DNA of 8,724 bases, taken from assembly GCA_036397875.1 (NCBI GenBank), contig DASWIC010000224.1, forward strand, positions 1 through 8,724, read 5' to 3'. The notes under the pieces were generated by a model that had not been told where the DNA came from, ran no database searches, and saw only the letters and a list, made by a program, of their open reading frames with translations. Positions 1-5,055 of this stretch are shown one piece after another. The translations under genes were made by a program, and so were the position numbers. Within the stretch, counting starts at the first letter, position 1. Every line of letters starts with the position of its first letter. This stretch comes from SG8-41 sp036397875. GTDB lineage: Bacteria; Pseudomonadota; Gammaproteobacteria; Burkholderiales; SG8-41.

Positions 1-2943
1 GTGCTGATGTGCATCGCGTCGGGGAAGACCTTCTCCGACCCGAAGCGCCTGCGGCACGAGACGGACGGGCTGTACGTGACCTCGGCGGCGGAGATGGCCG
101 CCGCGCTCCCCGGCTTCGAGGAGGCGATCGCGAACACCGCCCGGATCGCGGAGATGTGCGACGTCGAGCTGGAGCTGGGGAAGAGCTACCTCCCTAAGTT
201 CCAGCTCCCCGACGGCCTCTCCGAGGGCGAGTACCTCGGCAAGCTGGCGCGGGACGGGCTCGACCGGCGCCTTCGCGAGATCGACGGTCGGTACCCCTTC
301 GACGCCGACCTCTACCGGCAGCGCCTGGAGATGGAGCTCTCCGTCATCCAGGCGATGGGCTTCAGCGGCTACTTCCTGATCGTGCAGGATTTCATCAACT
401 GGGCCAAGGGCCGGTCGATCCCGGTGGGCCCGGGCCGCGGCTCGGGCGCGGGCTCGATCGTGGCCTGGTCGCTGCGGATCACCGACCTCGATCCCCTGCG
501 CTGGGACCTCCTCTTCGAGCGCTTCCTCAACCCGGAGCGCGTCTCGATGCCGGATTTCGACATCGATTTCTGCCAGGACGGGCGCGACCGGGTAATCGAG
601 TACGTGAAAAGCCGTTACGGCACTGACTGCGTTTCGCAGATCGTCACCTTCGGCACGATGGCGGCGCGGGCGGTGGTGCGCGATGTGGGCAGGGTGCTCG
701 ATCTCTCCTACACGTTCTGCGACCAGCTCGCCAAGCTGATCCCGTTCCAGCCCGGCCGCCACTTGACGCTCGCGGACGCCCGCGAGATCGAGCCGCAGCT
801 GAAGGAGCGCGAGCAGAAGGAAGAGGAGGTGCGCGAGCTCCTCGCGCTGGCCGAGCAGCTGGAAGGGCTCACGCGCAACGTCGGCATGCACGCGGGCGGC
901 GTGCTGATCGCGCCGGGCAAGCTCACCGATTTCTGCCCGCTCTACGCGGCCGACGGCTCCGACAGCGTGGTCTCCCAGTTCGACATGAAGGACGTCGAGG
1001 CGGTGGGGCTGGTGAAGTTCGACTTCCTGGGCTTGACGACCCTCACCGTCCTCGACTGGACGCTGAAGTTCATCGAAAGGCAGAAGGCAGAAGGCAGAAG
1101 GCAGACTGGAGAAGATCAAGGCGCTGCGTCGGGCGACTCTCATTCATCGTTCGACCTCTCGGCGCTTCCCCTGGACGACGCGGCGACCTACCGATTGTTT
1201 GCCGCCGCCGACACGACCGGGGTGTTCCAGTTCGAATCGCGGGGCATGCGCGATCTCCTCACGCGCGCGAAGCCGGACCGGTTCGAGGACATCGTCGCGC
1301 TGGTCGCGCTCTACCGGCCGGGGCCGATGGAGCTGATCCCGGAATTCGTGCGCCGCAAGCAGGGCGGCCGCGTCGATTACCCGGACCCGCGGGTGGAGCC
1401 GATCCTCAAGCCCACCTACGGGATCATGGTGTATCAGGAGCAGGTGATGCAGATCGCGCAGATCATCGGCGGCTACACGCTGGGCAGCGCCGACCTGCTG
1501 CGGCGCGCGATGGGCAAGAAACTGCCCGAGGAGATGGCCCAGCACCGCAGCATCTTCGTCAGGGGCGCGGCGAAGAACGGCATCAACGAGCGCCGGGCGA
1601 ACGATCTGTTCGACCTGATGGAGAAATTCGCGGGTTATGGGTTCAATCGCAGTCACGCCACCGCTTACGCGCTGGTCGCATACCAGACCGCGTATATGAA
1701 GGCTCACCATGCCGCGGCTTTCATCGCCGCCAACCTGTCGGCGGTGATGAACGATACGGACAAGGTGGAATTGTTCGTCGAGGACGCGCGCACGCACGGC
1801 ATCGAGCTGCGGGTTCCCGACGTCAACCGGTCGAACTACCGCTTCGAGCCGGTCGGGGGCGGCACCCCCCCTGCTGACGTCCCCCCCTCGCCAAGGGGGG
1901 GAAATGGTGGGGTGATCCGCTACGGACTGGGCGCGATCAAGGGCACGGGCGAGGCCGCGATCGCCTCCATCGTCGAGGCGCGCAAGCAGGGGCCGTTCAC
2001 GGACCTGTTCGACCTGTGCCACCGCGTGGACAAGCGCCTGGTCAACCGGCGCGTGGTGGAGTCGCTGGTCCGCGCCGGCGCCTTTGACTCCCTGAACGAC
2101 CACCGCGCGAGCCTGCTTGCCAGCGTCGGGGTGGCGCTCGAGAGCGCGGAGCAGGCGAGCCGCGCCGCGCACCAGGTCAGCCTGTTCGGGGATCTCGCAG
2201 AGAGCGCACAGCGGCCGGCATTGGCTAACGCGCCGCGCTGGAGCGAGAAGGAGCGCCTGCAGCACGAGAAAGCGGCGCTCGGATTCTATTTCAGCGGACA
2301 CCTGTTCAACAGCTACCGCGACGAGGTGCGCCGCTTCATCCACACGCGCCTCGCCGACCTGGGCGCCCCGGGAAACGGCGACACCGCGGGGCGCACGTAC
2401 TGGATCGCGGGCGTGGTGCTGGGCACGCGGACGCAGACCACGGCGAGCGGCCGCATGGGTATCGTCCGGCTCGCCGACGACTCGGGGCGCTTCGAGGTCG
2501 TGGCATTCCGCGAGGTGTTCGAGAAGCACCGCCAGAAGCTCAAGGACGACGAGCTGCTGGTCCTGGAAGTCAGGCTGCGGGCGGCGCGAGCGCGCTCGAT
2601 GGCCGGCGGCGAGGCCGATGCCGCGACCGATTTCGGGATGCGCATCGAGGCGCTCAACGTGCTCGATCTCGCGGAGGCGCGGAACCGCTTCGCGCGCGGC
2701 GTGAGAATCACGTGCAATGGCGCCTCGTCCGGCAGCCGCTTGCGCGAGGTGCTGGCGCCGTATCGCAGCGGGCGCTGCCCGGTGTCGATCGTTTACGCGA
2801 ATCGCGAAGCGAGCTGCGAGATCGACCTGGGCGAGGCCTGGCGGGTCAACCTGCACGAGGACCTGATCAAGTCGCTCTCGGAGTGGTTCAGGCCCGAGAA
2901 CGTCCGCATTCTTTACAGCGAAGGCGTGACTCGCGACTCGTGA
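1..2943 (+). CDS. dnaE: DNA polymerase III subunit alpha, 5'-truncated by window edge
   Basis: This is the catalytic subunit of the replicative polymerase, a C-family 5'-3' DNA polymerase. The first codon (GTG) is internal: compared with E. coli DnaE (1160 aa), roughly the first 215 residues, most of the PHP domain, lie outside the window. 980 codons are visible. Palm motifs are intact: PDFDIDFC gives D185 and D187, and VKFDFLG gives D341, matching E. coli catalytic D401, D403 and D555. The GPGRGSGAGS loop is near residues 142-151. The fingers region includes YQEQVMQIAQIIGGY and KFAGYGFNRSHATAYAL. A helix-hairpin-helix segment (YGLGAIKGTGE) starts at 641. A clamp-binding motif QVSLF lies at 725-729, an OB fold at about 798-890, and a C-terminal domain follows. 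Oddities: in-frame insertions at about residues 360-375 (tandem heptamers) and 619-638 (palindrome), and a short tail EGVTRDS encoded by another heptamer array. The TGA stop overlaps the next start. Identity is certain; betaproteobacterial affinity is from remembered sequence similarity. Confidence 0.97.
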   Translation: MLMCIASGKTFSDPKRLRHETDGLYVTSAAEMAAALPGFEEAIANTARIAEMCDVELELGKSYLPKFQLPDGLSEGEYLGKLARDGLDRRLREIDGRYPFDADLYRQRLEMELSVIQAMGFSGYFLIVQDFINWAKGRSIPVGPGRGSGAGSIVAWSLRITDLDPLRWDLLFERFLNPERVSMPDFDIDFCQDGRDRVIEYVKSRYGTDCVSQIVTFGTMAARAVVRDVGRVLDLSYTFCDQLAKLIPFQPGRHLTLADAREIEPQLKEREQKEEEVRELLALAEQLEGLTRNVGMHAGGVLIAPGKLTDFCPLYAADGSDSVVSQFDMKDVEAVGLVKFDFLGLTTLTVLDWTLKFIERQKAEGRRQTGEDQGAASGDSHSSFDLSALPLDDAATYRLFAAADTTGVFQFESRGMRDLLTRAKPDRFEDIVALVALYRPGPMELIPEFVRRKQGGRVDYPDPRVEPILKPTYGIMVYQEQVMQIAQIIGGYTLGSADLLRRAMGKKLPEEMAQHRSIFVRGAAKNGINERRANDLFDLMEKFAGYGFNRSHATAYALVAYQTAYMKAHHAAAFIAANLSAVMNDTDKVELFVEDARTHGIELRVPDVNRSNYRFEPVGGGTPPADVPPSPRGGNGGVIRYGLGAIKGTGEAAIASIVEARKQGPFTDLFDLCHRVDKRLVNRRVVESLVRAGAFDSLNDHRASLLASVGVALESAEQASRAAHQVSLFGDLAESAQRPALANAPRWSEKERLQHEKAALGFYFSGHLFNSYRDEVRRFIHTRLADLGAPGNGDTAGRTYWIAGVVLGTRTQTTASGRMGIVRLADDSGRFEVVAFREVFEKHRQKLKDDELLVLEVRLRAARARSMAGGEADAATDFGMRIEALNVLDLAEARNRFARGVRITCNGASSGSRLREVLAPYRSGRCPVSIVYANREASCEIDLGEAWRVNLHEDLIKSLSEWFRPENVRILYSEGVTRDS
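1078..1105 (+). repeat. Tandem heptamer array (AGGCAGA)x4 inside dnaE
   Basis: Four perfect copies of the 7-mer AGGCAGA run back to back within the dnaE reading frame. Because 7 is not a multiple of 3, each copy is read in a different frame, giving the segment RQKAEGRRQ. It sits just after the catalytic KFDFLGL segment, at a place where E. coli DnaE has a shorter linker before the conserved IPLDD (LPLDD here), so it lengthens a surface loop at the palm/fingers boundary. The same heptamer in another phase recurs at 3715-3735. Confidence 0.9.
1863..1914 (+). repeat. Palindromic G/C-run element embedded in dnaE
   Basis: An imperfect palindrome lies within the dnaE frame. Its inner stem is CCCCCCCT (1881-1888) pairing with AGGGGGGG (1894-1901) around the 5-nt loop CGCCA. 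Its outer arms are CACCCC (1863-1868) and GGGGTG (1909-1914). It encodes a Pro/Gly-rich stretch at residues about 619-638 (TPPADVPPSPRGGNGG), inserted between FEPV and IRYGLGAIKG, where E. coli DnaE has only a few residues. This looks like a dispersed palindromic repeat (REP-like) that landed in frame. It contains three 7-nt homopolymers (C7 at 1865-1871, C7 at 1881-1887, G7 at 1895-1901). Whether copies occur elsewhere in the genome cannot be seen here. Confidence 0.8.
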
Positions 2944-2953
2944 CTCGTGATTC
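2926..2953 (+). repeat. Tandem heptamer array (GTGACTC-type, 4 copies) at dnaE/TPR junction
   Basis: Four consecutive heptamers are seen: GTGACTC, GCGACTC, GTGACTC, GTGATTC. The array provides the last dnaE codons (VTRDS) and its TGA stop, and also the GTG that is the best start of the downstream TPR gene. A two-copy run (GCATCAC, GCATTCC) follows at 2964-2977, and another array at 2997-3024. Confidence 0.88.
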
Positions 2954-3701
2954 GACCCGAACGGCATCACGCATTCCAGGTGCTCGGCAGTTCCCCACCC
3001 GCGACCCGCGAACCGCAATCCGCGCGCTCGCGGCGGTGGCGCTGCTGGGGCTGATCGCCGCTCCGCCGGCGCGCGCCGGGGAGGCGGAGTGGAAACGGCT
3101 GCACGATCAGGCCGCCGCGCGCCTTCAACGCGGCGAGTTCGAGCAGGCCGGGCTGTTCGCGCGCGCGGCGCTCAAGGAGGCCGATACGACGCTGGGAGCC
3201 GACCATCGCGCCACGGAGACGAGCCTCTCCACGCTCTCGCTCGCCCTGCGCCTCGCCGGCAAGCCCGATGAGGCGCTGCCCGTCGCGCAGCGGCTCGTCG
3301 CCCTCCGGACCAGGCAGTACGGGCCGGATGACCCGGCGACGGCCATCGCGTTGCACAACACCGCCGAGATCCTGATCGCGCAGAAACGGTTCGCGGAGGC
3401 ATTGCAATTGCAGTTGCGGGCGCTCGCGGTATTCGAGAAGAAGCTGGGGGAGAAGCACGTCCACACCGCCACGGGCCTGCACAACGTAGGCGCGATCCTG
3501 CTCGGGCAGGAGCAATACGGCGCGGCCGAGAAATATCTGCGCCGCGCGCTGGCGGCGAAGCAGCAGGCCCTGAAGCCCGGCCACCTCAGCATCGCGCACA
3601 CGCTGGACAACCTGGCCTCGGCGCTCGACGCGCAGGGCCGGCAGATCGAGGCGGAAAAATACCGCCGCCGGGCGGAAATCATCCGCCGGAAATCGGGGTA
3701 A
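2940..3701 (+). CDS. Exported TPR-repeat protein (kinesin-light-chain-type repeats)
   Basis: The product is probably periplasmic, a scaffold of tetratricopeptide repeats for protein-protein contacts; partners are unknown. From the GTG at 2940 it has 253 residues. Residues 1-28 are Arg-rich, followed by a hydrophobic stretch (ALAAVALLGLIAA, about 29-41) and a signal peptidase I-like site APPARA|GEAEW after residue 46. The mature part holds about four TPR units with the 42-residue spacing of the KLC/TPR_10-TPR_12 type, each with an LG..H or YGPDDPAT lead-in, as in ATAIALHNTAEILIAQKRF and HTATGLHNVGAILLGQEQY. The start is uncertain: the only initiator codons in frame after dnaE are GTG 2940, overlapping the dnaE TGA as GTGA, and GTG 3036, which would leave almost no signal peptide. 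No clear Shine-Dalgarno is present (AAGG at 2921-2924 is about 15 nt away), so translation coupled to dnaE is likely. The N-terminal region is largely encoded by heptamer arrays. Confidence 0.8.
   Translation: MTRDSTRTASRIPGARQFPTRDPRTAIRALAAVALLGLIAAPPARAGEAEWKRLHDQAAARLQRGEFEQAGLFARAALKEADTTLGADHRATETSLSTLSLALRLAGKPDEALPVAQRLVALRTRQYGPDDPATAIALHNTAEILIAQKRFAEALQLQLRALAVFEKKLGEKHVHTATGLHNVGAILLGQEQYGAAEKYLRRALAAKQQALKPGHLSIAHTLDNLASALDAQGRQIEAEKYRRRAEIIRRKSG
2997..3024 (+). repeat. Tandem heptamer array (ACCCGCG-type, 4 copies)
   Basis: Two perfect and two diverged heptamers are seen: ACCCGCG, ACCCGCG, AACCGCA, ATCCGCG. They encode part of the Arg-rich n-region of the TPR protein's signal peptide (TRDPRTAIR). 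The phase is shifted one base from the array at 2926-2953, so it is probably a separate expansion. Confidence 0.75.
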
Positions 3702-3714
3702 CCCGCTTTCCGCC

Positions 3715-3773
3715 AAGTCAGAAGTCAGAAGGCAGACCTGGTCATCCTTCTACCTTCATCCTTCATCCTTGCC
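3715..3773. repeat. Heptamer-rich convergent spacer between TPR gene and acyP
   Basis: Two arrays make up most of the spacer between two converging genes. Three copies of AAG(T/G)CAG lie at 3715-3735, the same word as the dnaE array in another phase. CCTTCTA, CCTTCAT, CCTTCAT and a degenerate CCTTGCC lie at 3746-3773 and run up to the acyP stop. AGAAGG (3727-3732) and CCTTCT (3746-3751) could pair as a weak 6-bp stem. A bidirectional terminator role is possible, but the stem is poor and there is no clean U-tract. Confidence 0.7.
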
Positions 3774-4052
3774 TTATTCAGTGGGCCGCGTCTCGAAGCC
3801 GGCGTAGTCCCCTGTGGCATCGGTAACCTGCACGCCGGCAACGACGGCGCTGGCCGGGCCCCGCCGCGCCCACGCGATCATCGTTTCCACCGCTTCGGCG
3901 CTCCCCTGGATTACGGCCTCGACGCTGCCGTCGCGGCAGTTCCGCACCCAGCCGGCAAGCCCGAGCTCGCGCGCCTTGCGTTGCAGGTAAAAACGGAAGC
4001 CCACGCCCTGCACGCGGCCGGTAATCAGCAGGCGCTTCGCGGTCCGTTCCAT
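3774..4052 (-). CDS. acyP: Acylphosphatase
   Basis: This small cytoplasmic enzyme hydrolyses the carboxyl-phosphate bond of acyl phosphates such as acetyl phosphate or 1,3-bisphosphoglycerate. At 92 residues it has the normal family length and spans the whole ferredoxin-like fold. The signature GRVQGVGFRFY (12-22) supplies catalytic Arg20, and GWVRNCRDGSVEA (34-46) supplies catalytic Asn38. The C-terminal part (YAGFETRPTE) is typical. It is transcribed against the upstream TPR gene and diverges from the DsrE-like gene. The ATG at 4052 is supported by the alignment start (MERTAKRLLITGRVQG). Only a weak GAG lies upstream, so initiation may be inefficient. Cys39 next to the catalytic Asn has no role I can assign. 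Confidence 0.95.
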   Translation of the reverse strand: MERTAKRLLITGRVQGVGFRFYLQRKARELGLAGWVRNCRDGSVEAVIQGSAEAVETMIAWARRGPASAVVAGVQVTDATGDYAGFETRPTE

Positions 4053-4130
4053 GAAGGTCTCGTCCGACCAGGGTCGTGCGCGGCTTTTTATGGATTGATC
4101 AGTCTACTTTATGGCGCAGTCGGCCGCATG

Positions 4131-4159
4131 TTGCAGTGGTGGACACAATGCTCTACTGT
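4131..4159 (+). promoter_or_regulatory. Candidate sigma70-type promoter for the DsrE-like gene
   Basis: TTGCAG (4131-4136) and TACTGT (4154-4159) are separated by 17 nt in the 150-nt divergent region between acyP and the DsrE-like gene. The -35 match is good and the -10 match is poor (3 of 6). The region 4081-4190 is visibly AT-richer than its surroundings. The minus-strand promoter for acyP must also lie here, but I could not single one out. Confidence 0.3.
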
Positions 4160-4192
4160 ATTCTGCGTTTTCTGCCTGAATCGACTGGTATT

Positions 4193-4197
4193 GGAGG
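4193..4197 (+). promoter_or_regulatory. Strong ribosome binding site fixing the DsrE-like start
   Basis: A perfect GGAGG lies 5 nt before the ATG at 4203, within TTGGAGGGGACG. It decides this start over the longer open frame that extends upstream to 3981, and it is the strongest Shine-Dalgarno I noticed in the window, which suggests efficient translation. Confidence 0.85.
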
Positions 4198-4202
4198 GGA
4201 CG

Positions 4203-4658
4203 ATGGACACGACTCGATCTGTATTTGCGTTGGGGACGGCGATTCTGCTGGCCATTACCGGGTGTGCATCCAGCGGCGGCGGGGACGCCAAGGCCAATAT
4301 CGCGCCGGACAAGGTGGTCTATCACGTCAACGACTCCGATGCCCAGGCGATGAACGCACTGCGCAATATCGGCAACCACCTTGAAGTGAATCCAAAGGCG
4401 AAAATCGTGGTGGTGACGCACGCCCGCGGCGTCGACTTCCTGTTCGACGGCGCCAAGGACAAGGGCGGCAATCCGTACAACATCCGCGTGGAGGAGTTGA
4501 AAGGGCAGGGCGTCCAGTTCGACGTGTGCGAGATTACGCTGCGCAATCGCAAGATCACGCGGAGCAAGTTCATACCGGAAGCGAGCTTCGTGCCTTCGGG
4601 CGTGGCAGAGATCACGCGCCTGCAGCAGCGTGAAGGTTACGCGTACCTGCGTCCCTGA
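4203..4658 (+). CDS. DsrE-like family lipoprotein
   Basis: The 151-residue product begins with a lipoprotein signal: charged n-region MDTTRS, hydrophobic core FALGTAILLAI, and lipobox ITGC with the lipidated Cys at residue 21. A Ser/Gly-rich linker (ASSGGGDAKA) follows. Residues about 38-150 look like a DsrE/DsrF-like domain (the COG1416-type family): KVVYHVND, ALRNIGNHLEVNPKAKIVVVTHARGV-type strand and turn, then FDVCEITL with Cys109 where family members carry a conserved Cys, and FVPSGVAEITRLQQREGYAYLRP-type ending. DsrE relatives take part in sulfur relay or sulfur-related redox chemistry in the cytoplasm. Here the lipobox predicts membrane anchoring outside the cytoplasm, so a sulfur-relay role is inference only. 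It has its own promoter region, a strong RBS and an intrinsic terminator, so it is monocistronic. Confidence 0.88.
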   Translation: MDTTRSVFALGTAILLAITGCASSGGGDAKANIAPDKVVYHVNDSDAQAMNALRNIGNHLEVNPKAKIVVVTHARGVDFLFDGAKDKGGNPYNIRVEELKGQGVQFDVCEITLRNRKITRSKFIPEASFVPSGVAEITRLQQREGYAYLRP

Positions 4659-4682
4659 CCGGCGCGGACGGAAATCGCGAGA

Positions 4683-4712
4683 ACGGGCGGCCTCGGCCGC
4701 CCGTCTTGTTTT
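4683..4712 (+). terminator. Rho-independent terminator of the DsrE-like gene
   Basis: A perfect 9-bp GC-rich stem, ACGGGCGGC (4683-4691) with GCCGCCCGT (4696-4704), closes a 4-nt loop and is followed by CTTGTTTT. It starts 25 nt after the stop codon. It separates the DsrE-like gene from the small ORF/hyf genes downstream. Confidence 0.9.
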
Positions 4713-4725
4713 GGGGACGGCAAAT

Positions 4726-4754
4726 TTCCTGATTCGCGCCAAAGCGAATAAAAT
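4726..4754 (+). promoter_or_regulatory. Candidate promoter for small ORF and hyf genes
   Basis: TAAAAT (4749-4754) matches the -10 consensus in 5 of 6 positions and is preceded, after 17 nt, by TTCCTG (4726-4731), a weak -35. It lies in a distinct AT-rich island immediately after the terminator and before the first downstream gene. A weak -35 would suit an activated promoter. The assignment rests on motif matching only. Confidence 0.4.
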
Positions 4755-4764
4755 TGACGCTTTG
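4740..4764. promoter_or_regulatory. Inverted repeat, possible operator
   Basis: CAAAGCG (4740-4746) and CGCTTTG (4758-4764) form a perfect 7-bp inverted repeat around an AT-rich 11-nt spacer. It overlaps the candidate -10 element and lies about 45 nt before the small ORF start, as an operator for a dimeric regulator would. A weak RNA hairpin is the alternative; no U-tract follows, so it is not a terminator. Confidence 0.4.
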
Positions 4765-4808
4765 CCGCGCCGCCGGGCCGTCACGGCTGCGCCGCATGCA
4801 CTCAGCCG

Positions 4809-5048
4809 ATGCCCGCCGCTACCGCGTCCCATCTCCAGCTCGTCATCGGCATCGTGCTGTTCTGGCTGGCGATCGGGACGCTCTCATCCTATTTTCTAGT
4901 CACGACCGAGCACCACGATCCGGAGATCCGCAAGGCGGGCTTCGTCTGCCTGCTGATCGAGCACAGAGGTGCGAAAACGATCCTGCGCTGCTTCGGTGCG
5001 CTATTCGCGCGAATGCAGCACGATCTCAAGCGCCTGCTCGCCCCCTGA
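4809..5048 (+). CDS. Small single-span membrane protein, unrecognised
   Basis: I do not recognise a family for this 79-residue product. A strongly hydrophobic segment at about residues 9-30 (LQLVIGIVLFWLAIGTLSSY) predicts one transmembrane helix. After it come an acidic/His turn (TTEHHDPEIRKAG) and a basic, amphipathic C-terminus ending ARMQHDLKRLLAP. The open frame, the hydrophobic start and the position behind a promoter candidate support a real gene, but no Shine-Dalgarno precedes the ATG at 4809. It ends 7 nt before the probable hyfB start and so could be the first gene of that operon. The last residues copy a motif found in HyfB (see repeat 5016-5041), so the C-terminus could be a fragment of an antiporter-type subunit gene fused to another small ORF. 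Confidence 0.55.
   Translation: MPAATASHLQLVIGIVLFWLAIGTLSSYFLVTTEHHDPEIRKAGFVCLLIEHRGAKTILRCFGALFARMQHDLKRLLAP
5016..5041 (+). repeat. 26-nt direct repeat shared with hyfB 6001-6026
   Basis: Positions 5016-5041 match 6001-6026 with one difference (T/C at the third position of the Asp codon). Both copies are read in the same frame as QHDLKRLLA. In HyfB this is the conserved motif between transmembrane segments of antiporter-like subunits. In the small ORF it forms the C-terminal end. Weaker protein similarity extends upstream: GALFARMQHDLKRLLA against GVLYALQQHDLKRLLA. Confidence 0.85.
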
Positions 5049-5055
5049 TGCCGAT

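Noticed and set aside
2712..2939. Upstream ATG (2712) extension of the TPR gene
   Set aside because: It would overlap dnaE by over 200 nt and put about 76 non-conserved residues before the signal peptide; the GTG at the dnaE stop is more economical.
1144..3018. 624-codon open frame on the minus strand across dnaE
   Set aside because: It is a GC-driven shadow of dnaE: the composition is Arg/Ala/His-rich with no recognisable domain, while the plus strand holds a conserved polymerase throughout.
3727..3751. Intrinsic terminator between the TPR gene and acyP
   Set aside because: The stem is only 6 bp with a 13-nt loop and no U-tract, too weak to call as a separate terminator.
3715..3773. CRISPR-like or attachment-site interpretation of the repeats
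   Set aside because: The units are 7 nt, contiguous and without spacers, so they are short tandem repeats, not a CRISPR array; no integrase or tRNA is nearby.
4104..4832. 242-codon minus-strand open frame over the DsrE-like gene
   Set aside because: It runs across the terminator and opposite a well-supported lipoprotein gene; no domain or RBS is apparent.
4969..5055. ATG 4969 as the hyfB start
   Set aside because: It overlaps the small ORF, and the added residues (Cys/Ser-rich) do not resemble HyfB N-termini; the first helix aligns from about 5056.
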